Part shown: positions 1 to 7,419 of the stretch, piece after piece
Layout of the letters: each line of letters begins with the position of its first letter
Numbering within the stretch: position 1 is the stretch's first letter
Source of the DNA: Candidatus Sulfuritelmatomonas gaucii
GTDB taxonomy: Bacteria > Acidobacteriota > Terriglobia > Terriglobales > Acidobacteriaceae
Reading direction: 5' to 3'
NCBI GenBank assembly: GCA_900290245.1
Contig: OKRB01000024.1
Coordinates: forward strand, 1 to 64,000
Length of the DNA stretch: 64,000 bases
Translations under genes and position numbers: made by a program
The notes under the pieces: generated by a model
Database searches by the model: none
Told to the model about the DNA's origin: nothing
What the model saw: the letters and a program-made list of their open reading frames with translations, nothing else

Positions 1-527
1 AATGCTGAGTTCAGCTTTTCGCAACACCTCGTGCTCCTCCTAGACTTTGCATTCAAACAATCCTTCAGTTGCTCATTGATGAACAGGACCAGGTGATCCA
101 GCGCTTCAAGAGCACTGGGAATCAGGGTGCCTCGCTCAAGCTTTGCCTAGAGCTGTCAAGCCCTCTGTCGCCCCTCAACAAACTGCGCGATGCCTAACCC
201 ACTGATTCGGCACGTGGCCGCACCTTCGGATTCCACACCCGTTTTTGCAGGGAATTTCCTCTGGTTGGCGCAAAATTATTCCGTGGATCAAGAAAAAGGC
301 CTCCGCGCCGTGAGCATGGCTTCTGCCGTCTCCCACTCCATGCGCCGGCGCCGGCCCAAAGCTGCCTGGCTATCGCCGATTGAAGCGCTGGAGACACTCC
401 GCGGGGGAATGAGGTATGGAGGCCTAACCTCTGGCTCACAAGTCCCTTGTTTTCAAATATGGAGGTAGGCAAAAACATACTTGACTCATCAAAAAGTTCT
501 TGAGGGTCTTGACAGGGGGGAGAGGGA
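1..527. other. Left-edge stretch with no convincing gene
   Basis: No frame gives a recognisable full protein here. On the minus strand an open frame from about 146 to 2 reads LERGTLIPSALEALDHLV, which resembles the end of an XRE-type helix-turn-helix ('xxLERGxxxPSLxxLxxL'). It has no start and is preceded by a stop, so at best it is a decayed regulator fragment. The 25-bp repeat at 467-491 lies at the right end of the stretch. Confidence 0.3.
467..491 (+). repeat. Left copy of a 25-bp inverted repeat
   Basis: The sequence AGGCAAAAAC followed by ATACTTGACTCATCA is repeated in inverted orientation at 3383-3407. The 15-bp core is identical and the full 25 bp differ at two positions. It sits just upstream of the rightward small genes. 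It may be a terminal inverted repeat of a mobile unit, or a shared promoter/operator for the two outward-lying transcription units. Confidence 0.7.
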
Positions 528-737
528 GTGATCTTTGCTAGAAGTATGAATAAGCCAAAAGAGAACAGTGGAAGCAGGGAACGGCGCGTACTTGATTTGG
601 CGCAGAAAATCCTTGCGGCGATGAAAGAGAGCGAGAGTCGTACGGTAGCGATGGATGCACACGATGTGGCGCGGGTGCTGTTCCGTAAAGAGGAAACCTT
701 CCGGTCTATTGTTCCCCCTGCTCCCGAATCGCGGTGA
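528..737 (+). CDS. Small charged hypothetical protein
   Basis: A 69-residue frame from a GTG, or 63 residues from the ATG at 546. The product is rich in Lys, Arg and Glu (ERRVLDLAQKILAAMKESES) and predicted mostly helical. No family is recognised. Its 3' end overlaps, tail to tail, the small minus-strand gene that ends at 706. Start choice is uncertain: a purine-rich stretch lies directly before the GTG, and only a weak AGAAG precedes the ATG. It belongs to the accessory block that also holds the excisionase-like gene and the transposase. Confidence 0.35.
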   Translation: MIFARSMNKPKENSGSRERRVLDLAQKILAAMKESESRTVAMDAHDVARVLFRKEETFRSIVPPAPESR

Positions 738-885
738 TGTCACCCCTGATCTTTTGGACAGCCTTCTCGATCTTTTCGAGTCTCATATCCAGCCATTCCA
801 GCCTTCCATTGGCTCTCTGAACTTCTGTCATCACGTTGTGAATGCTCGCACGCGGCGCTTTAGTAGCAATAGGCTTGTCGCGCAT
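706..885 (-). CDS. Small coiled-coil protein, 59 aa
   Basis: An ATG at 885 is preceded by a clear Shine-Dalgarno AAGGAG six bases upstream, and the frame runs 59 codons to a TAG. The product starts MRDKPIATKAPRASIHNV. Its second half (residues 20-55) is a heptad-like helix (RLEWLDMRLEKIEKAVQKI) suggesting a short coiled coil and possible oligomerisation. The function is unknown. The good ribosome-binding site and helical pattern make it credible despite its size. It is convergent with, and slightly overlaps, the frame ending at 737. Confidence 0.6.
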   Translation of the reverse strand: MRDKPIATKAPRASIHNVMTEVQRANGRLEWLDMRLEKIEKAVQKIRGDITAIREQGEQ

Positions 886-938
886 GATAGCTCCTTGTTT
901 TTCAGGTGCGGAGAATTATACAGCGGTATCCTTGAAGG

Positions 939-1154
939 ATGGACCGTTTACCCAAGCGCGAATGGATCAGGGCCGAAGATGCCGCAGTGTACCTGCAAGT
1001 CCACAGGATTACGGTGTGTGACTACATCAAGAGGCGAATGCTGGTCGGACGGCAACCGAAGCGGCGCGGGACCATCTACGTATCCACGGCGAGCGTTCGC
1101 AGGCTGTTGGGGATGCCGGAGGTATCATTGAGCCATGATGAAGCCATCCGCTGA
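939..1154 (+). CDS. Excisionase/MerR-like helix-turn-helix protein
   Basis: A 71-residue DNA-binding protein. The segment WIRAEDAAVYLQVHRITVCD, then YIKRRMLVGRQPKRRG and TIYVSTASVRRLLG, follows the pattern of excisionase-type winged HTH domains: 'a-xxAAxxLxVsxxTVxxyixxGxL', then a basic wing, then 'v-xSVxxLL'. Such proteins typically act as directionality factors or small repressors on mobile elements, fitting the transposase 1.2 kb away. The ATG overlaps a GAAGG. The next small gene begins inside its 3' end, suggesting coupled translation. Confidence 0.6.
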   Translation: MDRLPKREWIRAEDAAVYLQVHRITVCDYIKRRMLVGRQPKRRGTIYVSTASVRRLLGMPEVSLSHDEAIR

Positions 1155-1314
1155 GTACACCGCATTCGACAATCTGGTGAGTCGGGTTATCGCGGTCCCA
1201 CGCGAGGAATTGAAGCGGCGCGAAGCGGAGTATCAGCGAGAGCGGCAGGCGCGGCCATTCCGACCGGGACCAAAGAAGGGCAGCAAGCGGAAACGGATGG
1301 CTACCTCGGGGTAA
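1135..1314 (+). CDS. Small basic protein, 59 aa, coupled to the excisionase-like gene
   Basis: The ATG at 1135 lies within the last codons of the preceding gene, a 20-base overlap. The frame runs to TAA at 1312-1314. The product has a short N-terminal helix (FDNLVSRVIAVPREELKRRE) and a strongly basic, proline-rich tail (RPGPKKGSKRKR) that could bind nucleic acid. From memory, similar short proteins with a VPxEExKRREAEY motif are common in Acidobacteriota genomes. The function is unknown. Confidence 0.6.
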   Translation: MMKPSAEYTAFDNLVSRVIAVPREELKRREAEYQRERQARPFRPGPKKGSKRKRMATSG

Positions 1315-1320
1315 TAATAT

Positions 1321-2238
1321 CTACAAGTTATCGCCGCCAAAATGTGCATCGAAGTTTGCTAGTTGCTCTGGCGTCATGCGCCCACGATGCCATATTAAGA
1401 ATTCAAAATACGCGGTATGACAATTTTGTCGATTGTGCTTATCTAGCCACGAAGCATAGTCTTCCGGAGTGAACCCTAATGCCAGCATTACAGATTTAGG
1501 TTCCATGCGAGGATCACCGAAGTGTTCCTCGCTAACTTTCTCACTGCGGAAGTGATTAGTCGCAGTGAGTACTTCCCACGATTTGCGTGTAGGGCGCTTT
1601 TGGGGTCCGATCTGGTTATCCAAGTCCTTCATCGCTTCGTATGCGAACAAGTCGGCAACTTGAATACGTGGATTGTCGTGCGAACATTCAAATGAAATCT
1701 TAGACGCCAGTCTTTCCTTCCATTGAGGATTACTCTCTCGCAAGTATGCGTAAATCAGACCGGCATTGTGATTACTCTCAAGGCGGCTGTCGAAGGTTAA
1801 TTCGGCGAAATCATTACGGTTTTCCGCTGCGTTTCGCATTTTCTCCAGTACTGTCATGAAACTCTGGTAGTAGACAGGAGGATTGAATGTTGGAGGCGCG
1901 AATGTTGCGCGCTGGGCTGCTAGGTCGAGCACAGAGGCGAATCCACCCAGCCCACTATCTGCAAGCATGTTGACCAGATCTATATACAGAGCTTGGCTCT
2001 GTTCGCGTGGAATGTTTTCATAATCTCCACGGCCCCACCAGCAATCGACCGCATGGAATGGGATAGTGCCGTTGCGCGCTTTCCATTTGTTCTCTAACTC
2101 TACCCATAACTCTGGAGTGCCGACTACCCCAACCACAGCGCAAACGCGCTCTTTCCCTGCGTCGAAACTCTCATCACCATAAACTAGCAACATAATCGCG
2201 TCCATCTTTGCGGCGGCAGATTGACTTTGAATACACAT
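1321..2238 (-). CDS. DUF3800 domain protein
   Basis: The N-terminal region LLVYGDESFDAGKERVCAVV, an early acidic DES motif followed by a strand, is the signature of the DUF3800 family, which has a predicted RNase H-like fold. Those proteins are widespread near mobile and defence genes and lack a defined function. A later segment (SHDNPRIQVADLFAYEAMKD) matches the family's conserved 'xQxADxxAy' motif. The start may be the ATG at 2238 or internal Met residues 12 or 16, the latter giving MLLVYGDES at the N-terminus. It is convergent with the upstream small genes, and its neighbours are the excisionase-like gene and the transposase, consistent with passenger or defence-type cargo. Confidence 0.75.
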   Translation of the reverse strand: MCIQSQSAAAKMDAIMLLVYGDESFDAGKERVCAVVGVVGTPELWVELENKWKARNGTIPFHAVDCWWGRGDYENIPREQSQALYIDLVNMLADSGLGGFASVLDLAAQRATFAPPTFNPPVYYQSFMTVLEKMRNAAENRNDFAELTFDSRLESNHNAGLIYAYLRESNPQWKERLASKISFECSHDNPRIQVADLFAYEAMKDLDNQIGPQKRPTRKSWEVLTATNHFRSEKVSEEHFGDPRMEPKSVMLALGFTPEDYASWLDKHNRQNCHTAYFEFLIWHRGRMTPEQLANFDAHFGGDNL

Positions 2239-2359
2239 CGGCGCTACGCTCCAATCTAGGAACGTGAGCGCCGATACAGCCCGTCGCTTCGGCCAAGAAT
2301 CTCCGGGCTGCTCTGCTTAGTTTCGCCTCTTCCCCCGTCCTTGCCGTTTGTGCGGCGAA

Positions 2360-3358
2360 TCAGAACGGCTGGCTCGTTTCCTCCACCTTGCCGGTCAGTT
2401 CTGCATAAGTAAGGCGCTTGCCAACTATCTGCGATACTGCCAGCGCAAAGCGGTCTGAGTCGTTGAGCGGGTTATCCCGTGTTGCGCGGTTATTGTAGCG
2501 GAAGATTTGCTCTCCCACGTAGCGGTTGAGGTGGAACGGCTCGACAGAGACGTAGGTTCCCTTCAATCCCCGCTTGAGCAGCGACCAAAAGTTTTCGATT
2601 CCTTGAGTGTGGACTTGGCCGCGTACGTATTCGAGCATGTGATTGACGGTCTGGTGCACGTACTCCTGTTCTGACCGGCCTAAATGATCGTAGCCGGTGA
2701 GGGTGTCGGTATAGATTTCGGACTTCCGGCCCACGTTGGCGAGGATTTCAGCCTGTAGCGTCTCTCGCTTGACGTTCGGAATCACCTTGGCCCGTACCTG
2801 GCGGAGATCGCGGTCAAGTATACCCATGACGATGGTTTTTCCGGCTTCGTCTTTCATCGCGCGTTGCATCTTGAGCCGCCGTGAGGCGTGCATGTTCCTG
2901 CGATTGCCGCCGACGTAAGTCTCATCAATTTCAACCGGTCCGCCGTGCTCGCCGCCGAGGTGGTGCGAGGCTTTCCCTTCGAGCGCCAGCCGGATGCGGT
3001 GGAGCATGAACCACGCGGTTTTCTGCGTAACGTCAAGCGAACGGTGAATCTCCCACGACGAAACGCCATTCTTGCAGTTGGCGACCATCCACATAGCCAT
3101 AAGCCACTTGCTAAGCGCAATCGGCGAATCCTCAAAGACGGTTCCCACCTTCACGGAGAATTGGCACTTCGGATGCCGTCTCTTGCATTGCCACAGGCGC
3201 CGCGCCTCAACGTAGGGCACGTCTCTCTCTCCGCATGTAGGGCACACAGCAACGCCGTCAGGCCAGCGTTTAGCCGCTAGGTAGTGAATGCAAGTGTCCA
3301 AGTCAGCGAAATAGACTATCGCCTCTTGCAACGTCTTTGGCTCTACGATCTGTCTCAT
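2360..3358 (-). CDS. IS1595-family (ISXO2-like) transposase
   Basis: A DDE transposase of 332 residues from the ATG at 3358; an in-frame extension to 3508 is not needed. The N-terminal zinc ribbon shows CPTCGE, then LWQCKRRHPKC. The catalytic part has HGGPVEIDETYVGG (first Asp), EIYTDTLTGYDHL (second Asp) and QGIENFWSLLKRGLKGTY (final catalytic position, here in an ENFWS context), followed by HLNRYVGEQIFRYNNR. Length and order match intact IS1595-family enzymes, so it is probably active. It begins 25 bases downstream of the right copy of the 25-bp repeat. Confidence 0.92.
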   Translation of the reverse strand: MRQIVEPKTLQEAIVYFADLDTCIHYLAAKRWPDGVAVCPTCGERDVPYVEARRLWQCKRRHPKCQFSVKVGTVFEDSPIALSKWLMAMWMVANCKNGVSSWEIHRSLDVTQKTAWFMLHRIRLALEGKASHHLGGEHGGPVEIDETYVGGNRRNMHASRRLKMQRAMKDEAGKTIVMGILDRDLRQVRAKVIPNVKRETLQAEILANVGRKSEIYTDTLTGYDHLGRSEQEYVHQTVNHMLEYVRGQVHTQGIENFWSLLKRGLKGTYVSVEPFHLNRYVGEQIFRYNNRATRDNPLNDSDRFALAVSQIVGKRLTYAELTGKVEETSQPF

Positions 3359-3382
3359 ACTCACACTCTGACAGAAAATTGC

Positions 3383-3407
3383 TGATGAGTCAAGTATATT
3401 TGTGCCT
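3383..3407 (-). repeat. Right copy of the 25-bp inverted repeat
   Basis: Reverse complement of 467-491 with two mismatches; the core TGATGAGTCAAGTAT is perfect. It lies immediately upstream of the transposase start. If it is a terminal repeat, the mobile unit spans about 467-3407 and carries the excisionase-like and DUF3800 genes as cargo. If it is a regulatory site, it would serve both outer transcription units. Confidence 0.7.
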
Positions 3408-3481
3408 GGAGGTACGACATACGTGGGGGGGGTAGGCGATGCACCTTTGGGGGTACGGACCGGCACATGGCTTACAGAAAT

Positions 3482-3497
3482 AGGGGGCAAGCCCCCT
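3482..3497 (-). terminator. Compact hairpin at the end of glpP
   Basis: AGGGGGC and GCCCCCT form a 7-bp GC-rich stem with a two-base centre, overlapping the glpP stop codon. On the minus strand it is followed by ATTTCTGT, a weak T-rich run. It could end the lacI-glpP transcript. The T-run is poor, so this is tentative. Confidence 0.4.
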
Positions 3498-4101
3498 ACT
3501 TGATCCACATCTCCGGATGGCTCGTCGATACCGCGCTCAACCCCTGCGCCAGCAGCGCTTCCACTTCCTTCATGTTCTGGATCAGCCCGCCTCCCACCAC
3601 CGGCAAACCCGGAGAAATCGCCCGCACCCGCTCCAGCATCTTCGGCGCCACCAGCGCCGGCAATATCTCCAGCGCATGCACCGGCGAGTTCTTTAACTGG
3701 TTGCTAATGGTATCCATCGCGCCCGAGTCCAGCAGAAAAGTGCGCTGAATCCCGTACAGCCCGATCGCCAGCGCGTGGCGCAGCGGGTCCAGGTGAGTTG
3801 AAATAATGCCGCCCGCGCCCACCCTCTTCAAATAGTTCACCGCGTACTTGTCGCGCGAGAACCCATTCAGTAGATCGAGATTCACAATCGGAACCTTCGC
3901 GGCGGCCACGATCCTGCTTATCATTGCCTCCACATTTTCAGGATCGCCGGTAAGTAGGTAAATCAGCCTGCTGCGCGAAGCAATCGCCTGGTCCACGAGT
4001 TCCGGCTTGCGTATCGCGGGGATGATCGGTGTCTCCTTGCAGAAGACGCTTAACGGCGTCAGAGCTGCTGCCGCCCCGTTCCTGAATCCGGTGTTACCCA
4101 T
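3496..4101 (-). CDS. glpP: GlpP-family glycerol-3-phosphate responsive antiterminator
   Basis: A 201-residue protein matching GlpP along its length: VPIVNLDLLNGFSRDKYAV, GGIISTHLDPLRHALAIG, IQRTFLLDSGAMD, ALEILPALVAPKMLERV and PVVGGGLIQNMKEVEALL. In Bacillus, GlpP binds leader mRNA of glycerol-utilisation genes in response to glycerol-3-phosphate and prevents termination. Here its start overlaps the 3' end of the upstream lacI-type gene by 8 bases, so the two are co-transcribed and probably translationally coupled. No glpF, glpK or glpD lies in the window, so its targets must be elsewhere or different from the classical ones. Confidence 0.88.
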   Translation of the reverse strand: MGNTGFRNGAAAALTPLSVFCKETPIIPAIRKPELVDQAIASRSRLIYLLTGDPENVEAMISRIVAAAKVPIVNLDLLNGFSRDKYAVNYLKRVGAGGIISTHLDPLRHALAIGLYGIQRTFLLDSGAMDTISNQLKNSPVHALEILPALVAPKMLERVRAISPGLPVVGGGLIQNMKEVEALLAQGLSAVSTSHPEMWIK

Positions 4102-5164
4102 GGCGGCTCTCCTCGCTACCCGTCTTCGCTCTTCCTGTCGACGCTCTCACAATCAGTTCCGCTTCTACTCTGCTTTGCGCCACCGAGTCTTCGCCCGACA
4201 TCAGTTTCAGCAGATTCTCCATCGCCAACTGTCCCATGCGCCGCATCGGTTGCCGCACGGTGGTCAACGGAGGCTGCAGGTACGCCGCAAAAAACAAATC
4301 GTCAAATCCCGTGACGGATACATCCTCAGGCACCCGCAGCCCACGCGCGCGAATGGCCCGCAACGCTCCCAGCGCCGTCATGTCGTTGTAGCAGCAGATC
4401 GCCGTCGGAGGAGCAGGCAATGCCAGCAGCTCGTCTACGGCTTCAATCGCCGCCTCGGGCCGCCCATTGCCCTCCTTCACCAGCGCGGCCCTGAACTCGA
4501 TTCCCCCGCGCTTGAGCGCATCCTTGTAGCCCGCCAGCCGTTCCGCGTCCGATTGGTAACCCAGCCGGTCGCCCACATACGCAATGCGCCGGTGTCCCAA
4601 CCCGATCAGGTGCTCCACTGCGGCCCGCGCGCCTTCCACGTTCTCAATCATCACCGAATGCACAAACTCGCCCGGGTACTGGTCGTTCACAAGCACGATG
4701 GGAACATTCAACTCCTCGAGCAGCGGCAGATAGAGCGCACCCACGCGCGACGAGGTCACAATGATTCCGTCCACGCGCCGCTCAGCCAGCGCCTGCACCA
4801 CCTTCCGCTCCCGTTCAGGGTCGGCACTTGAGCTGGCGAGAAACACCGCGTATCCGTGATCGTTCGCCGCCTGCTCGATGCCGCACGTCACCTCGCCCGC
4901 AAACGGATCGTCCACAGTTGTCACCACCAGCCCGATGGTCCGCGTCCGCCTCGTCACCAGCCCGCGCGCAACTGCGCTCGCGCGGTATCCGGCTTCGTCG
5001 GCGATCTTGCGGATCTTCGCCGCCGTTTGCGCGTTCACCAGCGGACTATTCTGCAGTGCGCGCGAAACCGTCGGATGCGAGACTCGTGCCAGTCGCGCGA
5101 TGTCCTTGATCGAGGGCTGCCTCAACGGTTGCCGCGGCGCTCGATTTCCGCCGCCCGTCTGCAT
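4094..5164 (-). CDS. LacI-family transcriptional regulator
   Basis: Starts at ATG 5164 behind a GGGGGAG ribosome site, 356 residues, the usual length for the family. The N-terminal HTH is canonical (SIKDIARLARVSHPTVSRAL), followed by the hinge and a periplasmic-binding-protein-like sensor domain (RTIGLVVTTVDDPFAGEV, GVTVTGFDD-type end: VSVTGFDDLFFAAYLQPPLT). It should repress sugar or polyol genes until it binds an effector. It is the first gene of a two-gene unit with glpP, which suggests dual control of a polyol or glycerol phosphate regulon at transcription initiation and at antitermination. The effector is unknown. Confidence 0.9.
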   Translation of the reverse strand: MQTGGGNRAPRQPLRQPSIKDIARLARVSHPTVSRALQNSPLVNAQTAAKIRKIADEAGYRASAVARGLVTRRTRTIGLVVTTVDDPFAGEVTCGIEQAANDHGYAVFLASSSADPERERKVVQALAERRVDGIIVTSSRVGALYLPLLEELNVPIVLVNDQYPGEFVHSVMIENVEGARAAVEHLIGLGHRRIAYVGDRLGYQSDAERLAGYKDALKRGGIEFRAALVKEGNGRPEAAIEAVDELLALPAPPTAICCYNDMTALGALRAIRARGLRVPEDVSVTGFDDLFFAAYLQPPLTTVRQPMRRMGQLAMENLLKLMSGEDSVAQSRVEAELIVRASTGRAKTGSEESRHG

Positions 5165-5367
5165 CACTCCCCCCGCCTTACCCCTGTCCTTCTCAAACAT
5201 CCAAAAACTCCCCATTGCACACGTTTGCTTAAGCCACCAGTCTCCAGCACAAAACACGACTTAGTCAATGCTCATCGTCACCGGAAAAGCCTCTTCGCCT
5301 CACGAAACCGCCCCCCGCTCTCACGCGCGGCGCCCCGCGATCTCGTAATCTGTTGCTTAGCCGCCTG

Positions 5368-6804
5368 ATGATCCAGCCGCCCCCTACCACCGCGACCCGC
5401 CCTGCGGCGCTTGAGCGCCGCATCGGCCTGCGCTCGGCCGTGCTCTTCAATATGCTCGAGATGATCGGCGTCGGCCCCTTCATCACCCTGCCGCTGGTCA
5501 TCGCTGCGGCGGGCTTTCGCCTCTCCGTTTGGGCGTGGGTACTCGGCGCAGCGATCGCTGTCGCTGACGGCCTGGTCTGGGCCGAACTCGGTGCAGCCTT
5601 CCCGCGCGCCGGAGGCTCCTACGCTTTCCTGCGCGAAATTTACGGTCCCGATCGCGCCGGCAACTGGCTCAGCTTTCTCTACGTCTGGCAGTTGAGCTTC
5701 ACAGCCCCGCTCTCCATTGCCTCGGGCTGCATCGGCCTCTCGGGATTTCTCGCCGTCTTCTGGCCCGGCCTCGAGTCCACGCCCATCGCTGCCCTTCCCG
5801 CGATCCACTATGCGAGCTTCGCCGCCGCCGCGGCCTGTCTGCTCGTCACTGCGCTTCTCTATCGCAACCTCAGCTCCATCACGCGCCTCGCCTGGGTCCT
5901 CTTTGCCGGAGTCATGGCCGCCCTCACTGGAGTCATCGTCTCCGGCTTCGCTCACGCCGCAGCCACCGGCGGATGGCACATGCCTTCAGCTCCCGCGCTT
6001 CCGGTTACGCTCGCGCTTAGTGGTCTCTCGGCGGCCACGCTCATTGCCACGTACGACTACTGGGGCTACTACAACATCACCTTCCTCGGCTCTGAAGTCC
6101 GCAACCCAGAGCGCACCATCCCCCGCGCCATCCTGCTTTCCGTCCTCTTTGTCTCCGCGTTCTACATCGCCATGAACCTTGCCGCGCTGCCGTCGCTTCG
6201 CAGCGCCACCGCCCACGCCGCCGAATCCGCCGCCCTTCGCGTGCAGCTCGTGTCCGACATTGCCCGCTCCGCCTTCGGCCAATGGGCTGGCTACACCATC
6301 GCCGCCCTCATCATCTGGACCGCATTTTCCAGCGTCTTCTCGCTCCAGCTCGGCTACTCCCGCGTGCCCTACGCCGCTGCCCGCGATGGCAACTACTTCC
6401 GCTTCCTTGCCGCTGTGCATCCCAGGCACGGAATTCCGCACCGCTCGCTCGTTGCCCTCGGCCTCGTCGGAGCCTTCTTCTGCTTCTTCACGCTCACCCA
6501 GGTCATCACCATGCTCGTCATCACCCGCATCCTGCTGCAGTTTTTTCTGCAACAAATCGGTGTGATCCTTTTGCGCATTCAGCGTCCCAATCTCCCGCGC
6601 CCCTTCCGCATCCCGCTCTATCCGCTCCCGCCGCTCGCCGCCATGGCTGGATTTGCCTTCATCCTCGTCAACCGCGCCCACGCTCTCATCGAGCTCGCCG
6701 TTGCAGCAGGCATCGCCACCACTGGAACCCTCATCTACCTCTTCCGCGCCCATCGCCTTCGCCAGTGGCCCTTCGCGCCTAAGCCCGAGTCCCTGGCCCC
6801 TTAG
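5368..6804 (+). CDS. APC-superfamily amino acid permease
   Basis: 478 residues from ATG 5368 (a TTG at 5353 is an alternative). The sequence is about twelve hydrophobic segments. The first helix has the APC pattern LFNMLEMIGVGPFITLPLVI, followed by WAELGAAFPRAGGSYAFLRE, the typical helix 2-3 signature. The later NPERTIPRAILLS motif is also characteristic. It is an inner-membrane importer or exchanger of amino acids or amines; the substrate cannot be read from sequence. It is divergent from lacI-glpP with about 200 bases between the start codons. Confidence 0.88.
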   Translation: MIQPPPTTATRPAALERRIGLRSAVLFNMLEMIGVGPFITLPLVIAAAGFRLSVWAWVLGAAIAVADGLVWAELGAAFPRAGGSYAFLREIYGPDRAGNWLSFLYVWQLSFTAPLSIASGCIGLSGFLAVFWPGLESTPIAALPAIHYASFAAAAACLLVTALLYRNLSSITRLAWVLFAGVMAALTGVIVSGFAHAAATGGWHMPSAPALPVTLALSGLSAATLIATYDYWGYYNITFLGSEVRNPERTIPRAILLSVLFVSAFYIAMNLAALPSLRSATAHAAESAALRVQLVSDIARSAFGQWAGYTIAALIIWTAFSSVFSLQLGYSRVPYAAARDGNYFRFLAAVHPRHGIPHRSLVALGLVGAFFCFFTLTQVITMLVITRILLQFFLQQIGVILLRIQRPNLPRPFRIPLYPLPPLAAMAGFAFILVNRAHALIELAVAAGIATTGTLIYLFRAHRLRQWPFAPKPESLAP

Positions 6805-6927
6805 TCCCTAGTCCCTGCTTTACGTGACAGCTGTCACTTCAATTCCGCCGCCCTCCCGACTACAGTTCCTCACCAGAAAATCCTTCCACTCGCCTCGTGT
6901 GTCGGCGTCTGCTAGGAGGTGTCCTCA

Positions 6928-7404
6928 ATGCCCTTGAAATTGAATGTGAATCACGAAGTCAGAACGGTCGACGTGCCGCCAGACACCCCACTCCTCTGGG
7001 TCCTCCGCGACCTCCTTGACCTGCCAGGGACCAAGTACGGCTGCGGCATCGGAGTCTGCGGTGCCTGCACAGTCCTCGTCGGCGGCAAGGCAGTGCGCTC
7101 CTGCATGACCCACGTGGGCAATGTGGCCGGCGAACCCATTACCACCATCGAAGGCCTCTCAATGGACGCTACACATCCCTTGCAGCAGGCGTGGGAAGCG
7201 CTCGATGTGCCCCAGTGCGGCTACTGCCAGCCCGGCCAGATCATGACCGCCGCCGCGCTCCTCTCCCAAACGCCACATCCCACCGATGCCGACATCGATA
7301 CGGCGATGAGCGGCAATCTCTGCCGCTGCGGAACCTACCCGCGTATCCGGCAGGCGATTCATCACGCTGCTGAATCAGCCCACGCGCCAACCCTGAAAGG
7401 TTGA
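6928..7404 (+). CDS. (2Fe-2S) subunit of a molybdenum hydroxylase (IorA-like)
   Basis: ATG 6928 is chosen because AGGAGGT lies seven bases upstream. The 158-residue protein has a plant-type ferredoxin cluster motif ([16 protein letters not shown], Cys 39, 44, 47) and the second all-helical cluster domain ([10 protein letters not shown] and [11 protein letters not shown]). It passes electrons from the molybdenum site to an acceptor. It is followed 15 bases later by the large catalytic subunit. There is no FAD subunit, as in isoquinoline oxidoreductase and aldehyde dehydrogenase types that use cytochromes rather than NAD. Confidence 0.92.
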   Translation: MPLKLNVNHEVRTVDVPPDTPLLWVLRDLLDLPGTKYGCGIGVCGACTVLVGGKAVRSCMTHVGNVAGEPITTIEGLSMDATHPLQQAWEALDVPQCGYCQPGQIMTAAALLSQTPHPTDADIDTAMSGNLCRCGTYPRIRQAIHHAAESAHAPTLKG

Positions 7405-7419
7405 AGGAGGGCGAACACC

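Noticed and set aside
3359..3508. N-terminal extension of the transposase
   Set aside because: It reads through the 25-bp repeat and the glpP end; the family N-terminus starts at 3358.
5278..6753. Long acidic frames opposite the APC permease
   Set aside because: They mirror the GC-rich codons of the permease on the other strand, have low-complexity Glu/Gly content and match no protein style.
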